Origin: Arenibacter sp. P308M17
Lineage (GTDB): Bacteria; Bacteroidota; Bacteroidia; Flavobacteriales; Flavobacteriaceae
DNA length: 64,000 nt
Assembly (NCBI RefSeq): GCF_003426735.1
Contig: NZ_QVON01000006.1
Location: 124,001 to 188,000 of the forward strand
Direction of reading: 5' to 3'
In this document: one piece after another, positions 36,105 to 44,038 of the stretch
Layout of the letters: each line of letters opens with the position of its first letter
How positions within the stretch are numbered: position 1 is the first letter of the stretch
Notes under the pieces: model-generated
Database searches by the model: none
What the model saw: only the letters and a program-made list of their open reading frames with translations
Told to the model about the DNA's origin: nothing
Program-made: the position numbers and the translations under genes

Positions 36105-37361
36105 ATGAAGAATATATTATTAGTAAGCACCGTATTATTTACACTTATGTTTATGAGTTGTAATGATGCTCCAAAATCTGAACTTGGGCATAACGAAGCC
36201 GAAGGCGTATCAAAAACCAATGAAGCTGGAGAAGATGCACACGGCGAGGAAGGCCACAATGAAGGAGAAGAAGAAGGTCATAGTGAGGAAGAAGGTGTTG
36301 TGGAACTCACAAAGCAACAGGCCGAAACCATTGGTTTGGAAATGAAACCTTTGGAGGAACGTAATTTAGGGAACAACATTAAGGTAACAGGAACGCTGGA
36401 ACTTTTCCCACAGGACAAGGCGAACATAAGCCCGTTTGTTGGTGGAAATGTGAGTTCCATAAAAGTCATCCCTGGAGATAACGTAAACAAAGGTCAGGTG
36501 CTGGCATATATAGAACACCCAGATATCATTGCAATGCAACAGGATTATCAGGAAAAAAATGACGAACTGGTGTTTTTGAAACAGGATTTTGAACGTAAGC
36601 AGACCCTTTATGATAAAGGCGTTTCTTCTGGTAAGGAATTTCAGATGGCACAGTCAAAATTTCGTTCTACAACATCCAGCGTCAATGGTTTGCGGTCCCA
36701 ATTGAGACTGTTGGGAATTAACCCAGACAAAGTGGCGGAAGGCCAAATATATCCCGCTGTTCCCATTACCACGCCCATAAGTGGTTACGTGGATGAAGTA
36801 ATGATTAGCCTTGGCGATTACGTGGCACAACAATCCAAAATGTTCTCAATAAGCGATAATTCAAAAATTTATGTCAACTTCAAAGTATATGAAAAGGACA
36901 TAAAGCAAATCAAGCAAGGGCAACAGATATATTTTTCCACGGCCTCTCGCCCAGATGAACTGCTTAAGGCCACCGTTCGGTCTGTAGGCAAAACTTTCGA
37001 GTCTGACCCAAAAGCTTTGGAAGTTCTTGCAGATATAGAAAACAAGGATAAAAACCTTTTGCCAGGTATGTATGTGGAAGGGCGCATAGTGCAGGGCGAT
37101 AAAAAGGGTTTTGCCGTACCGGAAGCCGCCATTATAAAGGAAGGCGAGCAATCCTTCATTTTCATTTTGGATGAAGATGAGGAAATGGAATCTGACAAAA
37201 TGAAATTCAAAATGATACCCGTAACGGTTGGTATTACCGATTTAGGTTTTGTTGAAGTCAATCTTCCTGCTGAAGTTTCAAAGGATGCCAAAGTGGTCAT
37301 AAACGGAGCTTATAACCTGTCTTCGGAAATGGTTAAGGGCGAACTGGAACACGGACATTAA
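36105..37361 (+). CDS. CzcB-type periplasmic adaptor lipoprotein
   Basis: 418 residues from the ATG at 36105. Lipobox around LMFMSC, then a His/Glu-rich stretch (GHNEAEG ... DAHGEEGHNEGE) that may bind Zn(II), an alpha-helical hairpin about 140-195, and lipoyl and beta-barrel domains. Typical adaptor phrases: VPGDNVNKGQVLAYIEHP-like IPGDNVNKGQVLAYIEHP, and ITTPISGYVDEVMISLGDYV. Couples the RND pump to the channel. Ends with HGH. After it lies a 246-base gap with a strong hairpin. Confidence 0.9.
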   Translation: MKNILLVSTVLFTLMFMSCNDAPKSELGHNEAEGVSKTNEAGEDAHGEEGHNEGEEEGHSEEEGVVELTKQQAETIGLEMKPLEERNLGNNIKVTGTLELFPQDKANISPFVGGNVSSIKVIPGDNVNKGQVLAYIEHPDIIAMQQDYQEKNDELVFLKQDFERKQTLYDKGVSSGKEFQMAQSKFRSTTSSVNGLRSQLRLLGINPDKVAEGQIYPAVPITTPISGYVDEVMISLGDYVAQQSKMFSISDNSKIYVNFKVYEKDIKQIKQGQQIYFSTASRPDELLKATVRSVGKTFESDPKALEVLADIENKDKNLLPGMYVEGRIVQGDKKGFAVPEAAIIKEGEQSFIFILDEDEEMESDKMKFKMIPVTVGITDLGFVEVNLPAEVSKDAKVVINGAYNLSSEMVKGELEHGH

Positions 37362-37379
37362 TTCAATAATAATCAAAGG

Positions 37380-37449
37380 TTTTGAGTCCGAGTTTGTTTA
37401 TCGTCTTAATTAGTTAGTTAAAAATTAGAAAAACAGGCTCGGTTCAAAA
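37380..37449 (+). repeat. Hairpin element 4 with GTTA-rich loop
   Basis: Three-part stem TTTTGA/TCAAAA (37380-37385 with 37444-37449), CCGAG/CTCGG (37388-37392 with 37438-37442) and TGTTT/AAACA (37395-37399 with 37431-37435), loop containing TTAATTAGTTAGTTAA. Same plan as elements 1-3. It follows the adaptor stop by 18 bases and may terminate, process or protect the transcript. The rest of the gap to 37607 shows nothing recognisable. Confidence 0.6.
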
Positions 37450-37607
37450 TCGATTAAAAATTTAAAATATGAAATGAGCCACAACAATTTTGGATACCAA
37501 CCGAAATGTTGATTGGCGAAATCAGAGATTCACGAACACCTTTAAATAAAATAAAAACGATGTGAGTAATTACATATGACCATTAAAAAACAAATAAATA
37601 TCAACAG

Positions 37608-37946
37608 ATGAAAGAAATAAAAGCATTTATAAAACCGAACCGAATCCAAAGAGTCATTGAAGCACTTTCTGACAATGGATTTGAAAGTATGACCCTTTCA
37701 CAAGCAGAAGGCACGGGCGCATTCAAGGCAAAAGGTGCAAGACCGTCGCTAGATTTTCACGTAACAGATAGTCCTGTGGTAAAATTGGAATTGGTCTGTC
37801 AAAATGAGGAAGCCCAAGCGGCCATTGAAACAATTATAGCCAACGCCAAAACCGACGGGCCTGGAGATGGTATTATTTATATAGCAAATATTGAAGATGC
37901 CTTTCAGATTAAAACAGGAGATTCCTTAAAACGTTACGACCTGTAA
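37608..37946 (+). CDS. PII-like protein linked to the metal exporter
   Basis: 112 residues with the PII ferredoxin-like fold: MKEIKAFIKPNRIQRVIEAL start and the C-terminal nucleotide motif DGPGDGIIYIANIEDAF. The T-loop region (EGTGAFKAKGARPSLDFHV) lacks the Tyr that is uridylylated in GlnB. PII-like proteins beside CusA/CzcA pumps form a distinct group, likely to sense nucleotide or metal and to modulate transport. Seventeen bases before the first Fur-type gene. Confidence 0.82.
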   Translation: MKEIKAFIKPNRIQRVIEALSDNGFESMTLSQAEGTGAFKAKGARPSLDFHVTDSPVVKLELVCQNEEAQAAIETIIANAKTDGPGDGIIYIANIEDAFQIKTGDSLKRYDL

Positions 37947-37962
37947 ACCTCTTTCTGAACAA

Positions 37963-38385
37963 ATGGAAAAAATAGTTCAATTTTTAGAAAGCAAAGGAAT
38001 ACGGCCTACTGCAATGCGCCTTATGACCTATAAGCGGTTGGCAGAGTTGAATGTTGCCATCAGCCTTGGCGACTTGGAAAAGGATTTTAAGGTCAGTGAA
38101 AGAAGTACTCTATTTAGGACTATGAAAGCGTTTGAAGAAAAAGGTATTGTGCATCAAATCGAGGATGGTACGGGAATTATAAAATACGCCCTTTGCGAAG
38201 AAAATTGTGAATGCGAGGTCGGCAACGACCTTCATTTGCACTTTCATTGCAACAATTGTAATGAAACGGTCTGTTTAATAGAGCATAAAATCCCTCACAT
38301 CAACTTGCCTGATGGCTATATCACGGAGGACATTAACTTGGTGGTAAAGGGTATCTGCGAAAAATGCAGTGGCAATTTGGATTAA
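37963..38385 (+). CDS. Fur-family metalloregulator 1
   Basis: 140 residues with the Fur winged helix (GIRPTAMRLMTYKRLAEL; SERSTLFRTMKAFEEKGIVHQI), sensor segment HLHFHCNNCNETVCL and the structural pair CNNC/CEKC for Zn(II). An additional Cys-rich loop CEENCECEV is unusual. The His-rich HLHFH strand is the expected regulatory metal site. Zn (Zur-like) or Fe/Co sensing are possible; the neighbours favour Zn or Co. Confidence 0.85.
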   Translation: MEKIVQFLESKGIRPTAMRLMTYKRLAELNVAISLGDLEKDFKVSERSTLFRTMKAFEEKGIVHQIEDGTGIIKYALCEENCECEVGNDLHLHFHCNNCNETVCLIEHKIPHINLPDGYITEDINLVVKGICEKCSGNLD

Positions 38386-38427
38386 ACCTTTGGTTTTTAA
38401 ATTCAATTATCATTTAAATAATGAGCA

Positions 38428-38775
38428 ATGATAACAATCTATAAAAAAGAGGCTACTGTATATATGGTAGCAGAGAATAAGCTGGATGCCAAGGATTATG
38501 AAAACTTGATACCGGTCTTAACAGAACACATAAATGCATATCAGGAAGTGTTCTGGTATATTGAAATGCAAAATTTTGAAGGCTGGACGGTAAGTGCCTA
38601 TTGGAAGGGTATTGAATTAAATCTTCCGAATGAAAAGCATTTAAAGCGTGTTGCTTTGGTGGGTAGCGTTAAATGGCAAGAGCAATTTACCGAGGTATTG
38701 CTTCCTTTTTCAGAAGCTCATATAAAATTTTATAAGACCGAAGAAAAAGACGATGCCAAAGAGTGGATAAAATAA
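38428..38775 (+). CDS. SpoIIAA-like (STAS-fold) protein
   Basis: 115 residues matching the SpoIIAA-like family (PF11964): KLDAKDYENLIPVLTEHINAY, VFWYIEMQNFEGWTV, then RVALVGSVKWQEQF and AHIKFYKTEEKDDAKEWIK. Members are cytoplasmic, and their ligand is unknown. It sits between a Fur regulator and the P1B-4 ATPase in the same operon. Confidence 0.8.
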   Translation: MITIYKKEATVYMVAENKLDAKDYENLIPVLTEHINAYQEVFWYIEMQNFEGWTVSAYWKGIELNLPNEKHLKRVALVGSVKWQEQFTEVLLPFSEAHIKFYKTEEKDDAKEWIK

Positions 38776-38784
38776 AAATAAAAA

Positions 38785-41310
38785 ATGGAAAAACTACAAC
38801 TAAAAATATCGGTCATCCTTCCGCAAGTTCCAAACGAAAAAGATTCTTGTGTTGAAAGGCTTATTCAAAAACTACAAGCTAAAGAGGGCATCGAAAAAGT
38901 GCACATTGCCGATGCAAACGGAGCTAATGTGCCACAGCTCTGTTTTCATTATGACCCAGATATCATTTCCATCGACCGCATTCAATCCCTCGCCGAAAGT
39001 ACTGGTGCCGAGATTACCGAAAAATACGGGCATTTGCTCATTGAAGTTAAAGGAATCAGACACACAAGACAGGCTCGTTCCATAGAGAAAAGCCTTTTGG
39101 CAATCAATGGAGTTTTGGAAGCTTCCGTTTCAGGCTCTGGAATGGTACGACTTGAGTTTGATAAAAAGCAAACAAATTTTGATGAAATAAGCAAACAAAT
39201 TGAAAAGGAAGACCTTCAGGTTCAACGCAGTGCTTCAAACGAAAATGATTACACCAAAGCATCCAAAAAACAGGAGCGTTCAAAGAAGGAAGAGACTAAA
39301 GAGCAAACTTCCACAGAGGGACACGAGCACAAAGAAGGCGAGACCCACGAGGAAGGAGAAGAGCACGCCCACGGTGGTATTTTCGGTAAAAATACGGAGC
39401 TCATTTTTTCCATTATCTGTGGGGCACTTCTCGGAATAGGTTTCGGCCTTTCCTATGTGGAATCCATCCCAGATTGGGTCAGTCTTACTTTATACATTGG
39501 CGCTTACTTTTTCGGTGGTTTCTTTACGGCCAAGGAAGCAGTACAGACCGTCGCCAAAGGCGGTTTTGAAATTGACTTCTTAATGTTGGTTGCCGCCATT
39601 GGTGCCGCCATTCTGGGAGAATGGGCAGAAGGTGCATTGTTATTGTTCCTGTTTAGTTTGGGGCACGCCCTTGAACATTATGCAATGGAAAAGGCCCGAA
39701 AGTCCATTGCGGCACTGGCAGATTTGGCACCAAAAACGGCATTGCTCAAAAAAGATGGCAAGACAGAAGAAGTCGGGATTGAAAAATTAATTATAGGTGA
39801 TATCATTGTGGTCAAGCCCAACAGTAAAATATCTGCCGATGGTGTTGTGGTCAAAGGAAAAAGCAGTGTCAACCAAGCACCTATCACAGGGGAAAGTGTA
39901 CCTGTGGACAAAATTCCTGTGGAAGATACGGGCAAGGACTATTCAGCAGACGATGATATCAAGGACGAAAACCGCGTTTTTGCTGGAACTATCAACGGTA
40001 ATAATACTCTGGAAATAAAGGTAATCAAAGAAGCCAAAGACTCTACGCTGTCCCGACTGGTCAAATTGGTCAACGAGGCACAGACCCAGAAATCCCCTAC
40101 CCAACTGTTGACCGACAAGTTTGAAAAATATTTTGTACCATCCGTACTGATATTGGTTAGTATCCTACTCTTTGCCTTTTTGGTCATTGATGAACCGTTT
40201 AGTGCCAGTTTTTACCGTGCAATGGCAGTATTGGTAGCTGCCAGCCCCTGTGCACTCGCCATTTCAACACCAAGTGCGGTATTAAGCGGTGTGGCACGGG
40301 CAGCACGGGGCGGTGTACTTATCAAAGGTGGGCGACCACTTGAGGATTTAGGGGTCATTACCGCTTTGGCTTTTGATAAAACGGGCACGCTTACCGAAGG
40401 CAAGCCCAAACTTACCGAAGTAGTACCACTGGGAAATATTGAAGAAAATGAACTGTTAAAGATAGCCGTTGCCGTTGAAAACTTGAGCGACCACCCTTTG
40501 GCCAAAGCCGTCGTAAGGGATGGGAAAGAGCGTCTGAAAGGTACTGATATTACCGATGCGTCAGATTTGGAAGCGGTTCTAGGAAAAGGTATCAAAGCGT
40601 CCTTTGGCAAGGATAAAATCTATATTGGAAACCTTGACTTGTACGAAGACCTCGATGAAGCAATACCATCCGAAGAAATATCGAATAAAGTAAAAGAACT
40701 TGAAGGTGGTGGAAATACCACAATGCTCATAAGAAGGAACAAAGAATATATAGGTATCATCGCCCTGATGGATACCCCACGGGAAGCGGCCAAGGAAACA
40801 CTGAAAAAATTAAAGGAAATCGGCATCAAACGGATGATAATGCTAACCGGGGATAATCAAAAGGTTGCCGATGCCGTTGCTAAAGAAATTGGGTTGACCG
40901 ATGCCTGGGGAAGCCTGTTGCCGGAGGAAAAGGTTGATGCCATTAAAAAATTAAAAGAACAGGAATCCAAAGTCGCAATGGTAGGCGACGGTGTGAACGA
41001 TGCCCCTGCAATGGCAAACAGCACCGTAGGGATCGCAATGGGTGCTGCGGGCAGTGATGTAGCATTGGAAACAGCTGACATTGCCCTAATGGCCGATAAA
41101 CTGGAAACCCTGCCCTTTGCCATAGGTTTGAGCAGGAAGGCAAAGACCATTATTAAGCAAAACCTTTGGGTAAGCCTCGGTATTGTGGCATTGCTTATCC
41201 CATCGACCATTATGGGTTGGGCCAATATCGGTATTGCAGTGGTCATCCACGAAGGCTCAACGTTACTTGTGGTTTTTAATGCGTTAAGACTTTTGGCCTA
41301 TAAAAAATAA
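38785..41310 (+). CDS. P1B-4 type heavy-metal ATPase (SPC motif) with degenerate metal domains
   Basis: 841 residues. The membrane metal site is SPCALA at 487-489 instead of CPC, and the last helix region has HEGSTLLV (His822), both hallmarks of P1B-4 pumps (Co, Fe(II), sometimes Zn). Phosphorylation site DKTGT at Asp531; TGES actuator; GDGVNDAPA hinge. Residues 1-150 hold two HMA-fold repeats whose CxxC loops are lost: the first keeps one Cys (EKDSCVERL), the second reads KGIRHTRQA. They are followed by a His/Glu-rich linker (GHEHKEGETHEEGEEHAHGG). Metal loading has therefore probably passed from CxxC to the His linker. Confidence 0.88.
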   Translation: MEKLQLKISVILPQVPNEKDSCVERLIQKLQAKEGIEKVHIADANGANVPQLCFHYDPDIISIDRIQSLAESTGAEITEKYGHLLIEVKGIRHTRQARSIEKSLLAINGVLEASVSGSGMVRLEFDKKQTNFDEISKQIEKEDLQVQRSASNENDYTKASKKQERSKKEETKEQTSTEGHEHKEGETHEEGEEHAHGGIFGKNTELIFSIICGALLGIGFGLSYVESIPDWVSLTLYIGAYFFGGFFTAKEAVQTVAKGGFEIDFLMLVAAIGAAILGEWAEGALLLFLFSLGHALEHYAMEKARKSIAALADLAPKTALLKKDGKTEEVGIEKLIIGDIIVVKPNSKISADGVVVKGKSSVNQAPITGESVPVDKIPVEDTGKDYSADDDIKDENRVFAGTINGNNTLEIKVIKEAKDSTLSRLVKLVNEAQTQKSPTQLLTDKFEKYFVPSVLILVSILLFAFLVIDEPFSASFYRAMAVLVAASPCALAISTPSAVLSGVARAARGGVLIKGGRPLEDLGVITALAFDKTGTLTEGKPKLTEVVPLGNIEENELLKIAVAVENLSDHPLAKAVVRDGKERLKGTDITDASDLEAVLGKGIKASFGKDKIYIGNLDLYEDLDEAIPSEEISNKVKELEGGGNTTMLIRRNKEYIGIIALMDTPREAAKETLKKLKEIGIKRMIMLTGDNQKVADAVAKEIGLTDAWGSLLPEEKVDAIKKLKEQESKVAMVGDGVNDAPAMANSTVGIAMGAAGSDVALETADIALMADKLETLPFAIGLSRKAKTIIKQNLWVSLGIVALLIPSTIMGWANIGIAVVIHEGSTLLVVFNALRLLAYKK

Positions 41311-41347
41311 ATTTAATAAAAAGGGTTGCTTTTGAATCAAGGTTAAA

Positions 41348-41785
41348 ATGACCAAAACGGAAAAAATATTATCATATCACGGTATTCGCCCTACTCAAAT
41401 GAGGTCGAAGATATACAAGTTCCTGAAAAGGAAACAAAGTGCAGTGTCCTTTTCCGATTTAAAAAAAGCCTTTGTTCAAAAGAGCGAAACCAATAAAACA
41501 GCCAACAGAACGACCTTTTATCGCAATCTAAAGATTTTTGAGGATAAAGGGTTGATTCATCAGATTAATGATGGTGTCGGGGTGTCAAAATATGCGATTT
41601 CTGATGAAAATGCCAAAGGTAAATACGGTACAGATTTACATATGCACTTTCATTGTACCGTTTGTAGGAAAACAATCTGTTTACCAAATAAAATATCGGA
41701 AGATAGCTTGCCAGATGATTATGAAGTGAACGATGTGAACTTGGTTTTGAAAGGAATATGTGAAAAATGCAGGAAAAAACAATAA
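41348..41785 (+). CDS. Fur-family metalloregulator 2
   Basis: 145 residues, paralogous to the protein at 37963: GIRPTQMRSKIYKFL, RTTFYRNLKIFEDKGLIHQI, HMHFHCTVCRKTICL and final CEKC. It lacks the Cys-rich loop of the first. The two regulators bracket the SpoIIAA and ATPase genes. May control the downstream CDF transporter. Confidence 0.85.
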   Translation: MTKTEKILSYHGIRPTQMRSKIYKFLKRKQSAVSFSDLKKAFVQKSETNKTANRTTFYRNLKIFEDKGLIHQINDGVGVSKYAISDENAKGKYGTDLHMHFHCTVCRKTICLPNKISEDSLPDDYEVNDVNLVLKGICEKCRKKQ

Positions 41786-41787
41786 GG

Positions 41788-42036
41788 ATGAAAAAGCTTC
41801 AGCAATTGACCAAGGAAATTAACGAATTAACTTTGAGAATTGAACAGGACTATCCTGAACTATACCAATATCTCGATGAAAACCCTATTACCATTCCTGA
41901 TTGCGAAACACCCGAGATTTCGGTCAACTCGTTCGTGGACTATTTGGATAACCTGAAGTCACTCTTGGAAAGGTATATAGAGTCGCATAAACAAATGAAG
42001 CACTTGAGGACAATTAATTCAGTAGTATATAAATGA
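41788..42036 (+). CDS. Small conserved protein before the CDF transporter
   Basis: 82 residues from the ATG at 41788 (an in-frame ATG at 41767 would overlap the Fur gene by 19 bases). Soluble, helical, MKKLQQLTKEINELTLRIE, DYPELYQYLDENPITIPD. Similar short proteins occur next to metal genes in Flavobacteriaceae; no function known. The stop overlaps the CDF start by four bases (ATGA), implying translational coupling. Confidence 0.65.
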   Translation: MKKLQQLTKEINELTLRIEQDYPELYQYLDENPITIPDCETPEISVNSFVDYLDNLKSLLERYIESHKQMKHLRTINSVVYK

Positions 42037-42824
42037 ACAAGAGCACTTTTAAAATCAGTAAAATGGACTGCCCTTCAGAAGAGCAGATGATTCGGATGAA
42101 GTTGGAGTCTTATGCCGAAGTAAAATATTTGGACTTTGATATTCCCAACAGAAAATTGGAAGTATATCACGTGGACGATATCAAGGCGATACAAATGTCT
42201 ATAGCGAGCTTAAAACTTGGGGATTCCTTTGAGGGAACCACAGAAGCCGAACCACCCGTAATGGAAGACCAATCCAAACAAAAAAGAATCCTTTGGTGGG
42301 TCTTGGGCATCAACTTTGGCTTTTTCGTTATCGAAATGACCACTGGTTGGATATCTGGCTCAATGGGACTTATAGCAGATTCGTTGGATATGCTGGCAGA
42401 TTCCATCGTATATGCGCTAAGCCTATTCGCGGTAGGCGGTGCCATTTCCAGAAAAAAGAAGGTCGCAAAATTCAGCGGATACTTTCAGATGGCATTGGCA
42501 ACACTTGGGTTTGTAGAGGTTTTGCGAAGGTTTTTCAGCGATACCGAAACACCTTTGTTCCAATGGATGATTATCGTTTCGATTTTCGCATTGGTAGGTA
42601 ATTTGATATCGCTCTGGCTTATCAACAAAACCAAGAGCAAAGAAGCCCATATGCAGGCAAGTGCCATTTTTACGTCCAATGATATCATTGTTAACGGTGG
42701 TGTTATAGCAGCAGGGATACTGGTTTATTTTCTGAATAGTAAATGGCCCGATTTAGTAATTGGCGGCATCGTTTTCACGTTTGTGATGCGTGGTGCAATA
42801 AGAATTTTAAAATTGTCGAAGTAG
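42033..42824 (+). CDS. CDF-family metal transporter with N-terminal HMA-like domain
   Basis: 263 residues. Residues 1-75: ferredoxin-like domain with KMDCPSEEQMI (single Cys13 followed by acidic residues), known from Bacteroidota and Proteobacteria cation transporters. Then membrane helices with the CDF metal motif SLDMLADS in TM2 and a TM5 motif in which SNDIIVNGG replaces the usual HxxxD. There is no long cytoplasmic C-terminal domain. Exports divalent metal in exchange for protons; Zn/Co likely from context. Confidence 0.85.
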   Translation: MNKSTFKISKMDCPSEEQMIRMKLESYAEVKYLDFDIPNRKLEVYHVDDIKAIQMSIASLKLGDSFEGTTEAEPPVMEDQSKQKRILWWVLGINFGFFVIEMTTGWISGSMGLIADSLDMLADSIVYALSLFAVGGAISRKKKVAKFSGYFQMALATLGFVEVLRRFFSDTETPLFQWMIIVSIFALVGNLISLWLINKTKSKEAHMQASAIFTSNDIIVNGGVIAAGILVYFLNSKWPDLVIGGIVFTFVMRGAIRILKLSK

Positions 42825-42869
42825 CTTTAAGTAAACCTTGAAATAGAAAAAAATAAATCAATAATAAAA

Positions 42870-43070
42870 ATGAATATTTGGCTTTGGGTAGTAGTATTAG
42901 GATTGGCAGCTTGGGCGGCACATTGGGGTGCGGACAAACTGTTGACACCTTTAAAGATGCTGCGTAAACAATGGGGGCTTACCGCTTTGGCAGGGGTGGC
43001 ATTCATTGTCATCGTTACCGCCAGCCCGGAAGTGGCCACAAACATTACCTGCATGTCGATGAACGTATAG
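42870..43070 (+). pseudogene. Truncated cation exchanger, N-terminal remnant
   Basis: 66 residues: WAAHWGADKLLTPLKMLRKQ, WGLTALAGVAFIVIVTASPE, VATNIT, which match the first helix and alpha-1 repeat of Bacteroidota sodium/calcium-type exchangers (normally over 300 residues). It then ends in CMSMNV. Nothing resembling the rest of the exchanger follows, so this is a 3'-deleted gene rather than a simple stop. Confidence 0.6.
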
Positions 43071-43163
43071 TATTTTGCTTTACAAGCCTTTACGCTAGAA
43101 AAAGAGCGATTCTATGAATAAGGCGCTGAATAAAAGGTGAATAGACCATCTAAAATATTGACC

Positions 43164-43343
43164 ATGTCTAAGAATAGAAGGGAGAGAAGGCAAACAAAAA
43201 AAGACAAAAAACCCAAGAGTATTGGAATAGCAAAGCGGGATAAAGTTTCCTGTATTTTGATATTTGCTGCTATGTTTATTGTATTACTTGTCATTTACTT
43301 TATAGATGCTATTCTATATTTCTTTTACCTTCTTTTTAAGTAA
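43164..43343 (+). CDS. Small basic membrane protein (paralogue of 21608)
   Basis: 59 residues from the ATG at 43164 (a GTG at 43137 is less likely). Basic head MSKNRRERRQTKKDKKPK, AKRDKVSC, then one long membrane helix ILIFAAMFIVLLVIYFI and a hydrophobic tail. Same plan as 21608-21763. Function unknown. Confidence 0.6.
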   Translation: MSKNRRERRQTKKDKKPKSIGIAKRDKVSCILIFAAMFIVLLVIYFIDAILYFFYLLFK

Positions 43344-43362
43344 TAATAAAAACAAAAGTAAT

Positions 43363-43940
43363 ATGAAAACTACGGCAATTTTGGTGCCGATAGATTTTAC
43401 CCGTGCAGCGAATAATACGATAAACTATGTTATGGGTCTATCGAAGCAACTAAAAACGAAAATTGTTTTTGTACACACCTGCTCAGTGGCATATCCATCG
43501 AGCACGCCCATAGGAATGGCAGCTATGGCCGCTCCAGTTTCGAGAACCCAAGAATCCCAGTAAAAATTATATAAACAAAAACTCAAGGATTATCTCGGAA
43601 GCTTTCTGGATTTAGCATCTAAGGACTACAAAAGTTTTGTTGATTTTGGCACCACCGTAGTTGTCATTTATCAAACAGCAAAAGATGAGAAAGCCGATTT
43701 GATAATAATGTGCGCTAAAGGCGCAGACTCATCAATCGAATAATTTTTTTAGGCACGGTAAGTGAAAAAGTAAGTCGTACAACAACTTGCTCGGTATTAG
43801 TTGTTCCAGCGAGCGTAAAATACACTTCCATCAAACACTTAGTTTTAGCGCTAAATGAAGATAGTCTCGAAAATGAAGTTGATTTAGACCACTTGGTCAA
43901 CTTGAAGGAATCATTCGCTGCTATAACATTATTTCCTTAA
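43363..43940 (+). pseudogene. Universal stress protein (UspA) pseudogene
   Basis: ATG at 43363 opens MKTTAILVPIDFTRAANNT, the ATP-binding N terminus of a UspA protein, but TAA at 43561 ends it after 66 residues. The frame continues with KLYKQKLKDYLGSFLDL and ADLIIMCAKGADSS (normally MGTRG/KG), then a frameshift near 43738 leads to IIFLGTVSEKVSRTTTCSV and LVVPASVKY, the normal UspA ATP-binding motif and final strand, and on to TAA at 43938. So at least one nonsense and one frameshift change; decayed. Confidence 0.85.
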
Positions 43941-43987
43941 CCTAATGGTATAAACATTTCAAAGATTTTCTGCATTATATTAAATAA

Positions 43988-44003
43988 TTTAGACATATCT
44001 AAA
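43988..44003 (+). promoter_or_regulatory. Candidate operator ahead of the di-haem oxidoreductase operon
   Basis: Perfect inverted repeat TTTAGA-CATA-TCTAAA, 35 bases before the ATG at 44039, where a repressor or activator would act. No clear TAnnTTTG box was found nearby. Confidence 0.4.
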
Positions 44004-44038
44004 AATTTAATTATATTAGCATAAATTAATTAACAGTA

